From contig GG745350.1 in the NCBI GenBank assembly GCA_000151295.1, positions 480,297-544,296 on the forward strand: a stretch of 64,000 nt of DNA, written 5' to 3'. Position 1 is the stretch's first letter. Every line of letters begins with the position of its first letter. A program made the translations under genes and the position numbers. Positions 1-10,622 of this stretch are shown here, piece after piece. Under the pieces are notes generated by a model that saw only the letters and a list, made by a program, of their open reading frames with translations, did no database searches and was not told where the DNA came from. The stretch is from Allomyces macrogynus ATCC 38327. Its lineage: Eukaryota; Blastocladiomycota; Blastocladiomycetes; Blastocladiales; Blastocladiaceae.

Positions 1-380
1 GCAGCTGGCGACCAAGGTCCGGTCGGGAGAGTGAGGATTCAGCGACGGTGCAGCTGGGGTCCTCTTTTGTTGGTGAGGGGGAGCGATCGTCAAGGCAAGA
101 ACGCGTGTGCACGCGGGCCGTGCGTCGTTGCGGTGAGGGACGGCCGCGTGTGCAACAACTACAAACCACTTGCAGCAACAGAGCCGTGGGAGCCGTGGGA
201 TCGTCCTCACGAGGCCGATTGATCACCGCATCGCGCGCTCATAAAAATGTGGATGTTCTTGCTTGCGATAAAATTTTGAATGTGGTCACTACTGAAATCG
301 TCCCTCGCCGCCCCACATTTGATGCACCATTGCATTGCACTGTGGCGCGTCGTGTCAATCCACGCCCCGTCCTCGCGTCC
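1..380. other. Unassigned sequence at window edge
   Basis: No reading frame here resembles a known family. It lies downstream of the ING gene, which ends at 381 on the minus strand, and may hold that gene's 3' UTR plus the edge of a neighbouring gene outside the window. Confidence 0.4.
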
Positions 381-978
381 TCACCCGCGCCCGCCGGCCT
401 TGGTCAACGCCGCCGCGCAATCGCGACAGTACCACAAATCCGGCGGCGGCCCCGCCGGCAGCCCGACACACTCGTAGTGGAACCACTCCACTTTACACCG
501 CTTGTTGTCGCACCCAATCATGTGCCCGTACGACGGCTGCCGGCAGTAGCAGTAGGGCGTGTCGTCGCCAATCTCCTCCTCCACAATCACTTGCGACGAT
601 GACGACGAGGCCGCGGCCGCGGCAGCTGCTTCAGCAGCGGCGGTGGCGGACGCTGCTGCTGTGGCCTGCGCCTGCCGCTGACTCCCCACCCCACCGCGCC
701 GGTTGCGCTTGGGCTGCTGCGTCGCGCTAGCGCGGCGCGCGGTCGTGGTCGTCGGTGCGGGTGCGGCAGCGGCGGCGGCACGACCTGCGAGACTCTCGTC
801 GTCGTCGTCGACGATCACACGCTTGCGAGACCCGGCGGAGGTCGGGCGAACGGGAGTCGCGCGCACCTCGTCGTCCGAGTCCCCAACGGACGCATCGAGG
901 TCGTTGTCATCTTCCTCGCCCGCATCCGCATCGTCGTCGTCGTCCTCGTCGTCGTCGGGTACCGCATCATCGTCGTCC

Positions 979-1011
<33 letters not shown>

Positions 1012-2054
1012 GCAGCGACCGCGCGCGTCGCTGCGGCCACGGCCGCCGCCGATGCAGCACGGCGCGGGAGACCATGCTTTTGGGTCGCCGGCGTCGCCGC
1101 TGCAGTCGCTCCACCCGCCGCGCGGTGCCGACGTGCCGACGACGATGTGGACACGGCACCCACGAGCGTAACATTGGGCCCGGCCGTCGGTGGGGGCGGT
1201 GGCGGCGGCGGCATCGCGAGCGGTGTCCACACCGCATCTCCCGACGCGGCCGGCATCGCATCCGCAACCTCGTCCGCCTTCCGCGCGCGCTTCCGCCGCG
1301 ACCTTGCAGTCGACCCCGTCGCGTGCGCCGTGACCGCGCCCAATATCTGCGCTACCGGGGTCGTGTACGCATCGGAGACACTTCCCGCGCGCAATGGCGT
1401 CTCAGCCCCACCGGCCGCGCGGCGCTTACGCGACCCCGCGACGGGTGTCTCCGCGCCACCTCCGCCATCATCGTGCGCGCGTGCGGCGGCGATGCCGTCG
1501 ACGGCCGCGGCCGCGGTGGCAACAGCGTTGCGCGCCACGTCTTCCCAGTCGTCGCGCACGCGCATGAGGTCGGCGTCCATGCGCTTGATGTGGCGGTCGA
1601 TCAGGTCGACGAGTTTGCGCGCCATGAGCAGTTTCTCGTCTTGCAGGGTCGCGGCTTGCGTGTAGTGTGCGCGAATGGCGTCTTGTAGGCGGGTCATTTG
1701 CGAGGTGGGCGTCGTGTCGGTGCGCTCGTACTTGTAGAGCTTTTTCTGCTTTTGCAGGATGACGTTCGAGAGTTCTATTGAGCGGGGAAAATGTGAGGAT
1801 ATAGTCGTGATGGAGGAAATAATGGGTGGAGAGGCGAACCTTGGTACTGCACGTCCTTTTCGCGCAACTCGGTGAGCAGGTGCTGCACTTCAGCGGGCAA
1901 GTTGTCGAGACCTGGAACAAGCGTCATCCAATGTTGGTTCAGTCAATTTCATCGCATATTTATAAGTTGTTCCAGAGCGCGTACTTGATAAAAAGTCGTC
2001 GAGGTAATTGGCCGCATCAAACGCGGCCGCGTAGGGCGACTTGCCAAGTTGCAT
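381..2054 (-). CDS. ING-family PHD-finger protein, histone H3K4me3 reader
   Basis: Three exons join in frame: 2054-1985, 1911-1840 and 1774-381, giving 511 residues. The N-terminus (NYLDDFLSSLDNLPAEVQH, then ELREKDVQYQELS) is the ING dimerisation helix. The C-terminus is a complete Cys4-His-Cys3 PHD finger (YCYCRQPSYGHMIGCDN, EWFHYECVG, WYCRDC). Family members are subunits of histone acetyltransferase or deacetylase complexes and read trimethylated H3K4 in the nucleus. The long middle part is low complexity, with Ala-rich stretches, an eight-proline run and a run of ten Asp encoded by a TCA/ATC triplet repeat near 986-1012. The protein is longer than yeast Yng1/Yng2 because of this linker. 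The start ATG opens the conserved N-terminal helix. Which ING paralogue it is (Yng1, Yng2 or Pho23 type) cannot be decided here. Confidence 0.9.
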
Positions 2055-2758
2055 AGTGGTTGCTGGGCGAGAATGGATGGGTTGATGATGACTTGGCAGG
2101 CTGATCGGGTCCAAAATAATCGCAGCACGGTCCAAGTTGCTTTGCAGGCAGTCGCTCGTTCAGGTCCCTGACGGCGGATGGTGTCGATATCGAAGCAATC
2201 AAAAAACTGGAAATGGTTGGTGTGAGCATTCTCGCGCGTGCGGTGGAAATCCCACGCATTTATCACGCTGCAGATGCGAGACGCTTCCGTCCTTTGCACG
2301 TTTTCCAGCCAGGGCTGCAGCCAACACGTGTACGAAAAGGATAGACAATGAGCTCGGCCGTGCTAACTTCTCCAAAGACGTGCGATCTGCCGCTTCCTTC
2401 TTCAGTGATTCGTTTTCGATTCTGGCATTTGGCGTGCGCAAGACGTGCAGCAACTGCGTGTGCCAAAGTCTGCGCCCAAAGACGGAAACAACGAGTCGAA
2501 TCCCGCCGACGGGCGCACCATCGCTGCAAGCTTGCCTGCCCGCACGGCTAACTGCTGTTGATCCCCGCACCGCACACGACGGTCGTTGATACTCGCCGCA
2601 CTCGACTAATTGGGCCCGCACCAGCGCTGCGCCGCGAGTTGCAACGGCCGCGGCTCCCGACCCGACCGACGTCCGACGACCGACGACCGACAACCGACGA
2701 CCGACTTTTGTGATCGCCGCGCGACTGCGACCGGCCGTTCTCGCCGACTACCACCACC
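2055..2758. promoter_or_regulatory. Divergent intergenic region between ING gene and VTC4
   Basis: The two genes start at 2054 (-) and 2759 (+), so this 704-bp stretch should hold both promoters and 5' UTRs. I see no recognisable core element. The last 100 bp before the VTC4 start carry a short GAC/CCGAC repeat. Confidence 0.5.
2658..2705. repeat. Short CCGAC/GAC tandem repeat in VTC4 leader
   Basis: Imperfect copies of a 7-10 bp CCGACGA-type unit run for about 48 bp, roughly 55-100 bp upstream of the VTC4 start codon. Confidence 0.6.
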
Positions 2759-5273
2759 ATGAAATTTGGCGCGCACCTGCAAACGGTGCTGTTCCCCGAG
2801 TGGAAGTTCTACTACATCGGTAGGTCTCCTCGAAAGGGTCAATGCGGCTCGCGCAGTCATCACAGTCCCGCGGATCCGGCTTGAACGCTCGCTGACGCCG
2901 ACTCAACCCGCCAGACTACGATGCCGCCAAGAAACAAATCAAGGCCATGGCCAAGGAGGGCGACGCGTGCCCGCAGGCGCTCGAAGTCGAGTTTATCGCC
3001 TTCCTGACCGACGAGCTCACGAAAGTCGTCAATTTCCAGTCGATCAAGTCGGGCGAGCTGAACCGGCGCGCGCAGCACTGCGACATGATCATCAGCAACA
3101 TTGTCAACAACCCGACGGCGACGCCACAAGTGACCCGAATCGGCCGTGTCGAGGACGAGATTGCGCGCATCACGCACGAGACCAACGAGCTCGCCAAGTT
3201 TGCGCGGCTCAACTATACGGGCTTTCTGAAGTGCTTGAAAAAGCACGACAAGCATACGCCGTTCACGCTCAAGCCGGCGTTTTTGCAGAAAATGGATGCG
3301 AGTCCGTTCTACCGCGAGAATTTCGACGTCTTGATTCTCAAGTTGTCGAAGCTCTACGATATCGTGCGCAATGGCGGCGACCCGAACCGGAAAAACGTGC
3401 AGTCGGACGGCGGGTCGCAGTCGTTTGTGCGCAGGACCACCAGTGCGTTGCTCAGATCCGTTTTTCGCGACGATTGCGATCTATTTTCAGTCAGTCTGAC
3501 GTGCACGTTTTCTCCAATGGCCAGAGTACTGGGTCCATCCGGACAACGTGCTCGAGGTCAAGCTCTCGATTCTCAAGCACCTGCCCGTGCTCGTCTTTGG
3601 CTCGACCAAGGAGTACGATCCGGCCATTACGTCCATCTACTTTGACAACGAAAACTTTGACCTCTACAAGGGCCGGCTCGAAAAGAACGAGGGTGCGCAG
3701 GCCGTGCGGTTCCGGTGGTACGGGTCGGTGGCCAACCAGGAGATCTTCATTGAGCGCAAGACGCACCGCGAGGACTGGACGGGCGAAAAGTCGGTCAAGG
3801 AACGGTTCCCGCTCAAGGAAAAGTACGTCAACGAGTTTATGCGCGGCACCCACTCGATCGACAAGCAGGTAGCCAAGATGCGCGAACGTAACCAGAAATC
3901 GGAAAAGGAGCTCGAGAACTTGACGACTTTGTTCACCGAGGTGCAGCAGACGATCCAGGAACAGCACTTGGTCCCGACGCTGCGCACGTTCTATAACCGC
4001 ACGGCCTTCCAGCTGCCTGGCGATGCGCGCGTGCGCATCTCGCTCGATACGGAACTGACCATGGTGCGCGAAGACAACTACGACGGCGCGCGCCGTGCCG
4101 ACGAGAATTGGCGCCGCATGGATATCACGACCGACTGGCCGTTCTCGCAGTTGCCCGAGTCGGACGTGTGCCGGTTCCCGTACGCGATTCTCGAAGTGAA
4201 GCTGCAGACGCAGCTCGGCGCGGAACCGCCCGCGTGGGTGACCGACTTGGTCAGCTCGCACTTGGTCGAGGAAGTGCCCAAGTTTTCCAAGTTCATTCAC
4301 GGGTGTGCGACGCTGCTCGAACACCGGGTCTCGCTGTTGCCGTTCTGGCTGCCGCAAATGGACCGCGATATTCGCAAGCCGCCCGTCGGGCCGGCCGCGA
4401 CCGCCGTGCAGGACGAGGTGTCGATGATTTCGGGGATGCCCACGTCGCCGTTTGATATCGAAGAGACGCGCGTGCGGTTCAAGGGTAAGGGCAAGGGTAA
4501 GCCGTCGCCGGCCGTGTCGCTGAACGGCGCCGCCGCGAGTGGCGAGCACACGGCGCTGACGATCCGCGACGAGGAGGAGGCGCGCGAGATTGAGGTGGTC
4601 GAGGATCTCGTCGACGACGAAGATGACTCGGAAATGGTCGATGAGCGGTCGTCGCTTTTGCGCAGTAGCGGCGGCAGCACGACGGTCAAGAAGGAAAAGG
4701 GCATTCTCGCGCAAATGACGTCGTTGATGCGCAAGCTGCACGTGCGCGAGCGCCGCGAGCAGCGTCGTGTCGCCGCGGAGCAACAGGCGCAGGCTGCGTC
4801 GTCGTCGTCAGCCGGGCCCATGATCCCCGGTCAGGAGATCCCGGAGCGGATGGGCGGCAAGCGGATTGTCGTACCCGTGCGCATCGAGCCCAAGGTGTTC
4901 TTTGCCAACGAACGCACGTTCCTCGCGTGGATGCAGTTCTCGTCGGTGATTGCGGCGCTCGCGCTCAGTTTGATGAACTGGGGCGACAAGGTCGGCCAGA
5001 TTGCCGGCGTTGTCTTCACGCTCAACGCCATGGCCATCATGGCCTATGGGCTGTACCTGTTTTTATGGCGCACTGAAAAGATTCGCAACCGCGAGGCTGG
5101 CCCGTATGACGACCGGTACGCACATCCTCGTTTCTTTGCATGGTTTTTTCGACGCCCGCGGCTCACCGTTTTCCTCTACACTCTTTAGCGGCGGCCCGAC
5201 GTTCATTGTCATCTCGCTGTTCGCAGCCACGTTCCTCAACGTCTGGCTAAAGCTCAGCGAAACGCAGCCATAA
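2759..5273 (+). CDS. VTC4: VTC4, vacuolar transporter chaperone 4 (polyphosphate polymerase)
   Basis: Four exons join in frame (2759-2819, 2915-3442, 3525-5115, 5189-5273), giving 754 residues, close to the 721 of yeast Vtc4. An SPX domain comes first (MKFGAHLQTVLFPEWKFYYI at residues 1-20), which senses inositol pyrophosphates. The tunnel-shaped polymerase domain follows, with the conserved TTKYWVHPDN entry, RFRWYG, ERKTHREDWTGEKSVK and RFPYAILEVKLQTQ segments that carry the basic and metal-binding residues. The C-terminus is a VTC1/DUF202 domain with three membrane segments (from ERTFLAWMQFSSVIAALALS on). The enzyme makes polyphosphate from ATP and feeds it into the vacuole. An acidic and basic linker (about residues 500-610) separates polymerase and membrane parts. 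The intact catalytic motifs distinguish it from Vtc2/Vtc3. Confidence 0.95.
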
Positions 5274-5724
5274 TGCCCGCTGTTTCTCGACCGTTTGCCG
5301 ACTCATTGCCCCGCACCCCAACACATTTTGGTCGTTTGCGTTGCCTGTTTTTATTTCCGCTTCCAGACTTACCGCTGCTGCTTGATGATTTGCCCTTCGT
5401 TCGTTCGCTCGTTTCGAAATACGTAGTCGCGCCGTGTATAAATACCTTTGCATTGTCGAAGCCCATGTCTTCCAATATGCTGCCTCTGCACACAAATGAT
5501 GTCTTCTGGTCCACGCGGTCCTTTTCCACCGCGCATCGTTTGACAAGCGTCGCCTGTCGAGGGTCGAGGATCGCGAAGTCACGATTGCGCCCGGTTCATT
5601 GTCATCTGTGACCAGGAGATCGGTTCTTCACACTCGCACGCTAACAAATAAGGGCATACATCCATTCAATCCAACGGCTACCTGAATCGCAGTCCCCTCC
5701 ATCCCGTCCTCTCTCCCCTCGCCC
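5274..5724. other. Convergent intergenic region
   Basis: VTC4 (+) ends at 5273 and the MFI homologue (-) ends at 5725, so this should contain two 3' UTRs. An AATAAA (5727-5732 in the plus strand, overlapping the opposing stop) is probably fortuitous. Nothing else is evident. Confidence 0.5.
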
Positions 5725-8396
5725 TCAAATAAAGTTGGACAGAAAGAGCGACCGCACATCCTGTGCCGACCCGCGACTTCGCGCCGACGACGCGCGGCTC
5801 GACGCGACCGACCCCATGCCCCTCTCCACCGTCTCCGCCGGCCGCGGCACCATCCCATCCTCATCATCCTCACCCCGCTCCGCATCACCGACCCCAATCG
5901 CGCGCAGCGCCGCGAGCGCTGCCCGGCGCTCATGATCCGTTGTCGTCGTTGCGAGCCCATACCAGTCGCTCGTGTACTGGTCAAAGTCGAGCGCGGCACT
6001 CCACTGCAGCATGTCGTCGTCCAAGTCCGGCAGGGCGTCGGCATCATCGTCACCGTCGGCGGCGGCTGGTGGAGGTGGCGAAGGAGCGGCATACCGTACA
6101 TTTTGCGCATCCACTCGACTTTCTTGCGTTTGCGTTTGCGCTCGACGTCGGTGNNNNNNNNNNNNNNNNNNNNNNNNNNNNNNNNNNNNNNNNNNNNNNN
6201 NNNNNNNNNNNNNNNNNNNNNNNNNNNNNNNNNNNNNNNNNNNNNNNNNNNNNNNNNNNNNNNNNNNNNNNNNNNNNNNNNNNNNNNNNNNNNNNNNNNN
6301 NNNNNNNNNNNNNNNNNNNNNNNNNNNNNNNNNNNNNNNNNNNNNNNNNNNNNNNNNNNNNNNNNNNNNNNNNNNNNNNNNNNNNNNNNNNNNNNNNNNN
6401 NNNNNNNNNNNNNNNNNNNNNNNNNNNNNNNNNNNNNNNNNNNNNNNNNNNNNNNNNNNNNNNNNNNNNNNNNNNNNNNNNNNNNNNNNNNNNNNNNNNN
6501 NNNNNNNNNNNNNNNNNNNNNNNNNNNNNNNNNNNNNNNNNNNNNNNNNNNNNNNNNNNNNNNNNNNNNNNNNNNNNNNNNNNNNNNNNNNNNNNNNNNN
6601 NNNNNNNNNNNNNNNNNNNNNNNNNNNNNNNNNNNNNNNNNNNNNNNNNNNNNNNNNNNNNNNNNNNNNNNNNNNNNNNNNNNNNNNNNNNNNNNNNNNN
6701 NNNNNNNNNNNNNNNNNNNNNNNNNNNNNNNNNNNNNNNNNNNNNNNNNNNNNNNNNNNNNNNNNNNNNNNNNNNNNNNNNNNNNNNNNNNNNNNNNNNN
6801 NNNNNNNNNNNNNNNNNNNNNNNNNNNNNNNNNNNNNNNNNNNNNNNNNNNNNNNNNNNNNNNNNNNNNNNNNNNNNNNNNNNNNNNNNNNNNNNNNNNN
6901 NNNNNNNNNNNGGCTTGAGGGGTGGTGGGCGGAGAGGGTCAGCAGGTGGATGGGTGGGCGGGTGGGTGGAGCGAGTGAGGTAGACGTACGTTGGCCGACT
7001 GGATGATGGGTCGCCAGCCGTTGTTTTCGAACCGCTTGTACCACGTTTCTAAACAGCGACAGCGTCAAAAATCGGGCGAGAAGAAGCACTGAGGACACCA
7101 GCAGTACGTACTCTTCTGTGTATCGAGCGGGTTAGCGTAATTGCGCGGCGCAAACGCGCCGAGATCAATCGTCGCGTGGTTAACGTAAATCTTGTAGTAA
7201 ATCGTAGGCGGGAACGTAGTCTGCACTGCCGACAAGCGTGAGTTTGGCTGCCGCAGATGAGCCCATCCGGGGAAATCCAGCGTACCCCGCCGAGCCGAAA
7301 CCGGACATGCACACCCGCGGCCGAATCCATGAGCTGCGACTCTTTCGGGTTGATAAACTTGAGAATCGACCGCGGATCCGCCTGCTCGCGGGTGCGAATG
7401 AGGCCGCGCAGGTACTGGTAGACTTTCCGTGACTAACGTTGCCAGCCAAGCACGCCGTGAGCAATCAAGCGGCACACACCATCCCGGTACACTGACAACG
7501 CACCCAAAACTGCCGCCACCGCCTTTGAATCCGCATCGCCGCGAGATCCTGGTTCTGGCGCAGCGCAAGCACGTTCAGCCTCTCCTGTTCCTGCGCGAGA
7601 TAGTTGATCCCGTGCCCCGCGCGCTTGGCATCCAGCGTGCGCCGCAATGCGCGTTTCGCACGGTACATTTTCCACGTAGCCTGCAGCTTCATTGCGCAAA
7701 ACTCGTCGTAGTACGGCGGAATCCACCCAAGCAGCTCAATGTGCAGCGCGTACTCGCGGTACTGCGCGAGCATGCGCTCCTGGACTGCGAGCTCGTGCGC
7801 TAGGTCGGGTAGCGGGCGACCAAACGCCCAATGGAGTCGGCGCTGCAGTGATGCGGCGGCGGAGGCAGAATGGTCGCGTGCCATGTCGGGCTGGGATAGT
7901 GAACAGGAGAGGGACGCGGATCCGGGGCGAGATGTAGCGGCGGATGCGTGGCTCGATGACGCAACGGATCCGCCATGGTTCGACGACGCTTGCGCGTGCG
8001 TGGCGAGACTCACGGTGCCAAAGCGCACGTATGTGTACTTGAGCCGAGTGCTGTGCGTGCGCCATGCGGTTTGCAGCGTCAGGGCCGCCGCGAGCCGTCT
8101 CAATTGCTGCTGGACCGTCTTGGATCTCAAGAGCTGCGACGAGTCGAGGTCTTGGTCCTCTGCCGGGAGCGGGAGCGGCTGGCCATACAGCGCGGCCTGG
8201 AATGCGAGCGCGGAATGAGGACTCAGAATCCACGACAGCGCGGTGAGTCGACGGGGCGTACTTTGCGCGCTTCGGGTGATCGCCGGACCAGTTGCTCGAA
8301 TCTGTCGAGCGGGAACTGCACGAAGCGCAGCAGCTTCTTGGGGTCAAACCCTGCGCCCAGGGCGCGAATTTCCGGCGCATAGATGCTGGTGTTCAT
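5725..8396 (-). CDS. MFI/C11orf65 homologue with N-terminal IQ region, interrupted by assembly gap
   Basis: Five exons before the gap join in frame: 8396-8262, 8196-7504, 7432-7286, 7220-7112 and 7048-6990 (381 residues). The last exon emerges from the gap near 6153 and ends at 5725. Exons 3-5 match human MFI (C11orf65): FINPKESQLMDSAAGVHVRF, FPPTIYYKIYV, FAPRNYA and WYKRFENNGWRP. The tail (DDDMLQWSAALDFDQYTSDW) matches the human C-terminal segment. The human protein has one IQ-like helix at its start. Here about 230 extra residues precede the core and include several IQ-like helices (LQATWKMYRAKRALRR, MRIQRRWRQFW), possible calmodulin sites. The human protein is reported as an inhibitor of mitochondrial fission; a ciliary link is an inference from its distribution. 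The central part lies in the 758-N gap. Confidence 0.75.
6154..6911. other. Assembly gap (758 N)
   Basis: A run of N replaces the sequence between exon 5 and the last coding segment of the MFI homologue. True size is unknown. Confidence 0.99.
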
Positions 8397-8806
8397 GTCG
8401 ATGACGAGAGCGGGTGACGGAAAACCGTCGAACTGAGCCGAATGAAGGAAATAGCTCGTGGATGGAGGTCCAAGCGGGTGTCGAGCGTTTCAATGATGAG
8501 GGGGGCGACGTGAGGTTGCCGATCGAAAGCAAGTCTGTCGACTTGATGCAATAATCGTATGCGGCCAGTTGTGGAGCGTTTTCGGTCTATTTGGTGGAGA
8601 ACGCTCGAGGTGCTGGTCGTCATGTGCTAGTCAAGCCTGAAGTCGATGTTTTTGTCTGATAAACGCGATCACGTTTCCTAAAATGGTTATTTCCGACGGC
8701 CAAGTTGCTCCTGCACAAACCGCCAGCAGCTCCGACACTGGGTGCGCGTGAAGCAAATTGGATCAGGAGCATCCCGTAAAGCCTGTAATGCCAACAATCT
8801 AATTTC
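8397..8806. other. Intergenic region, MFI promoter side
   Basis: It lies between the MFI start (8396, -) and the stop of the F-box/R3H gene (8807, -). No coding potential or motif was recognised. Confidence 0.5.
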
Positions 8807-10411
8807 CTATTGCGGACCAAGTGCGCGGTCTGACACGACCAAAAACCGGCCTCGACCCGACCCATAACTCTGGCTCGCAAGTCCCATGAGCTGCGCACGC
8901 TCGTGCACGAGCCGACGCACGTACGACGAAATATTTGGCGGGAACCGCAAAGCGCGCGGGGTGTCGGCTGTGGGTAGCGTCACAAACGCACGCAAAATGC
9001 GGTCAATCTCGTCGTTAACGGTGGCCTCGCTTGATCGGCGTGGGCCCTCAAGCAATACATCCACGGGCCCAGGGAGCGCTTGGTCTGGTGAAGATGGCGG
9101 CGTGGACGATACCGACGGAGGAGTTGGCGCGCGCGCCATCACGTCGCGCAATGACCAAACAACGGTCCCCGTGGCCGCGACCGCGGTACGGAACGACGCG
9201 TCGTGATCGTTGTCATCGTCGAGGGCGCGATTAAGACCGCGCATCTGGAATCGCTCGTACTCATCGCTCTCGCTCCGACGCCGTGCCTGCACCCGTCGCC
9301 CACTGCGTGCGCGACGCGAATCAGACCAGTCGTCATCATCGTCCTTTCGTGCCGCAGCCGAAGATCCACCTCCACTCTTTCGCAACCCAGCACCCTTGGT
9401 CCCAGGCCATCGTGGAAACGCCGCAGCAACCGCCGCCTGAACGGCATCCCGTCCCTTGGCCGACCATGGCGTCCACCCGGCCGCACGCGCGAGCAAATCT
9501 AAATCCCGAGCGAGCCGCGCGCGCGACGTCAAGACGTTCGCTTCGTGCTGCACCCACGCGGCACTCACGGCGCGTCCGAGCCGTCCACACTCGCGCAAAA
9601 ACGCCGTGCGCTGCGCTTCCAATGCGAGTTCATCTTCCGTCGGCGTGTACCCGTGCCACGCCTCAAACTCGGCCGTGTGCTTGGCGGGTAGCAGCGTGCG
9701 CTGCGCGAGAAAGTCGGCGATTTTGGTCGGGAGTCGCGGCGCGAGACCCACCAGAATCGGCGTCGCGATGGGGTGGAGGAGGAATTGCGCCTGAGCGCGG
9801 GCAAGAGACGGGCTCGACCCGTGAAATGCCGGGACCGCTGGAGGTAAGGGCACAGGCACGGTCGCGCCAGGCGGGAGCGAGTCCGGGTGGAATGCGGCCA
9901 TCGTGATCGCGGTTTGGCGCGCGCTGCGCTCTTGGTACGACACGATCATATTCTCGCCGAGGAACGGTACCAGCGCGGGCGAGTCGCGCAGAACGGCCGC
10001 GGCGAGATGCGGCGCGGCGAGGTGCCGGAACAGCATGCACGAGTTGAAGACGGACAGAAGAGCTCGTGGCGCAAGGAGATCGAGATCGGAACGTCGGCGC
10101 GCAGTTCCTGCCGGTCTTGCTGTACTGCTGGGTTCTTCTTGCGCGAGGGTGTTCGCGTCGAGCTCTAGTTGCCTTGCCAAGTGCCCGACAATCTTGGCCC
10201 AGAGCTCGACAGGAAGCGCGTCGAGCGTAATTCGTGGTTCCATTTCGTCGCGAGCGCTGTGTCCTCCACTACTAAGCGCGACTTGGCCGACAGACGACGC
10301 AGGATCACGAGTGGGCATTGCTTGAAGTACGGTACTTGCTGCACGACTTGAATCACGGTTTTCACCACCTTCACGTCGCTGTTGGCTCGGAGATAGACGT
10401 TGTCGTCCCAT
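8807..10411 (-). CDS. F-box-like and R3H-domain protein
   Basis: The open frame reaches the stop at 8807. The first upstream ATG in frame is at 10411 (534 residues), and another lies at 10243 (478 residues), just before the F-box-like stretch. That stretch reads ITLDALPVELWAKIVGHL, then a second helix LLSVFNSCMLFRHLAAPHL about 50 residues later. The middle is disordered, with acidic and RRxR clusters. The last 70 residues form an R3H domain, a single-stranded nucleic-acid binding fold: RFPPNISSYVRRLVHERAQL then SGRGRFLVV, with the R-x3-H signature in RLVHE. F-box proteins recruit substrates to SCF ubiquitin ligases, so the combination suggests an RNA-linked ubiquitin adaptor, which is inference. 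An overlapping ORF in another frame (10165-10563) leaves the 5' end unsure. Confidence 0.65.
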   Translation of the reverse strand: MGRQRLSPSQQRREGGENRDSSRAASTVLQAMPTRDPASSVGQVALSSGGHSARDEMEPRITLDALPVELWAKIVGHLARQLELDANTLAQEEPSSTARPAGTARRRSDLDLLAPRALLSVFNSCMLFRHLAAPHLAAAVLRDSPALVPFLGENMIVSYQERSARQTAITMAAFHPDSLPPGATVPVPLPPAVPAFHGSSPSLARAQAQFLLHPIATPILVGLAPRLPTKIADFLAQRTLLPAKHTAEFEAWHGYTPTEDELALEAQRTAFLRECGRLGRAVSAAWVQHEANVLTSRARLARDLDLLARAAGWTPWSAKGRDAVQAAVAAAFPRWPGTKGAGLRKSGGGSSAAARKDDDDDWSDSRRARSGRRVQARRRSESDEYERFQMRGLNRALDDDNDHDASFRTAVAATGTVVWSLRDVMARAPTPPSVSSTPPSSPDQALPGPVDVLLEGPRRSSEATVNDEIDRILRAFVTLPTADTPRALRFPPNISSYVRRLVHERAQLMGLASQSYGSGRGRFLVVSDRALGPQ

Positions 10412-10622
10412 GCCTTGCTCTTGAACAATGCGGGGAGTTGTTGATGTCTGCAGAGCGTCGCTGATGAACTGGATTGCGCGACAGAAGCTCGGGCGATCCC
10501 TGACATCAACCGAAACGACGCGATGCAGATGCGCCGTGATTGAAAGCAAACATCCGCAAACATGTTATCATTTGAATGACTACAATTAAGCTAAGGTGAC
10601 GCAGATTCGAAATCGAGCGACG

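Noticed and set aside
703..1665. Long plus-strand open frame opposite the ING gene
   Set aside because: It is the antisense of the ING linker; its Ser runs mirror Asp/Ala codon repeats and it has no domain, while the minus strand has the ING helix and PHD finger.
3491..4783. 430-codon minus-strand open frame opposite VTC4
   Set aside because: Antisense shadow in GC-rich DNA; the plus strand has the conserved polymerase domain.
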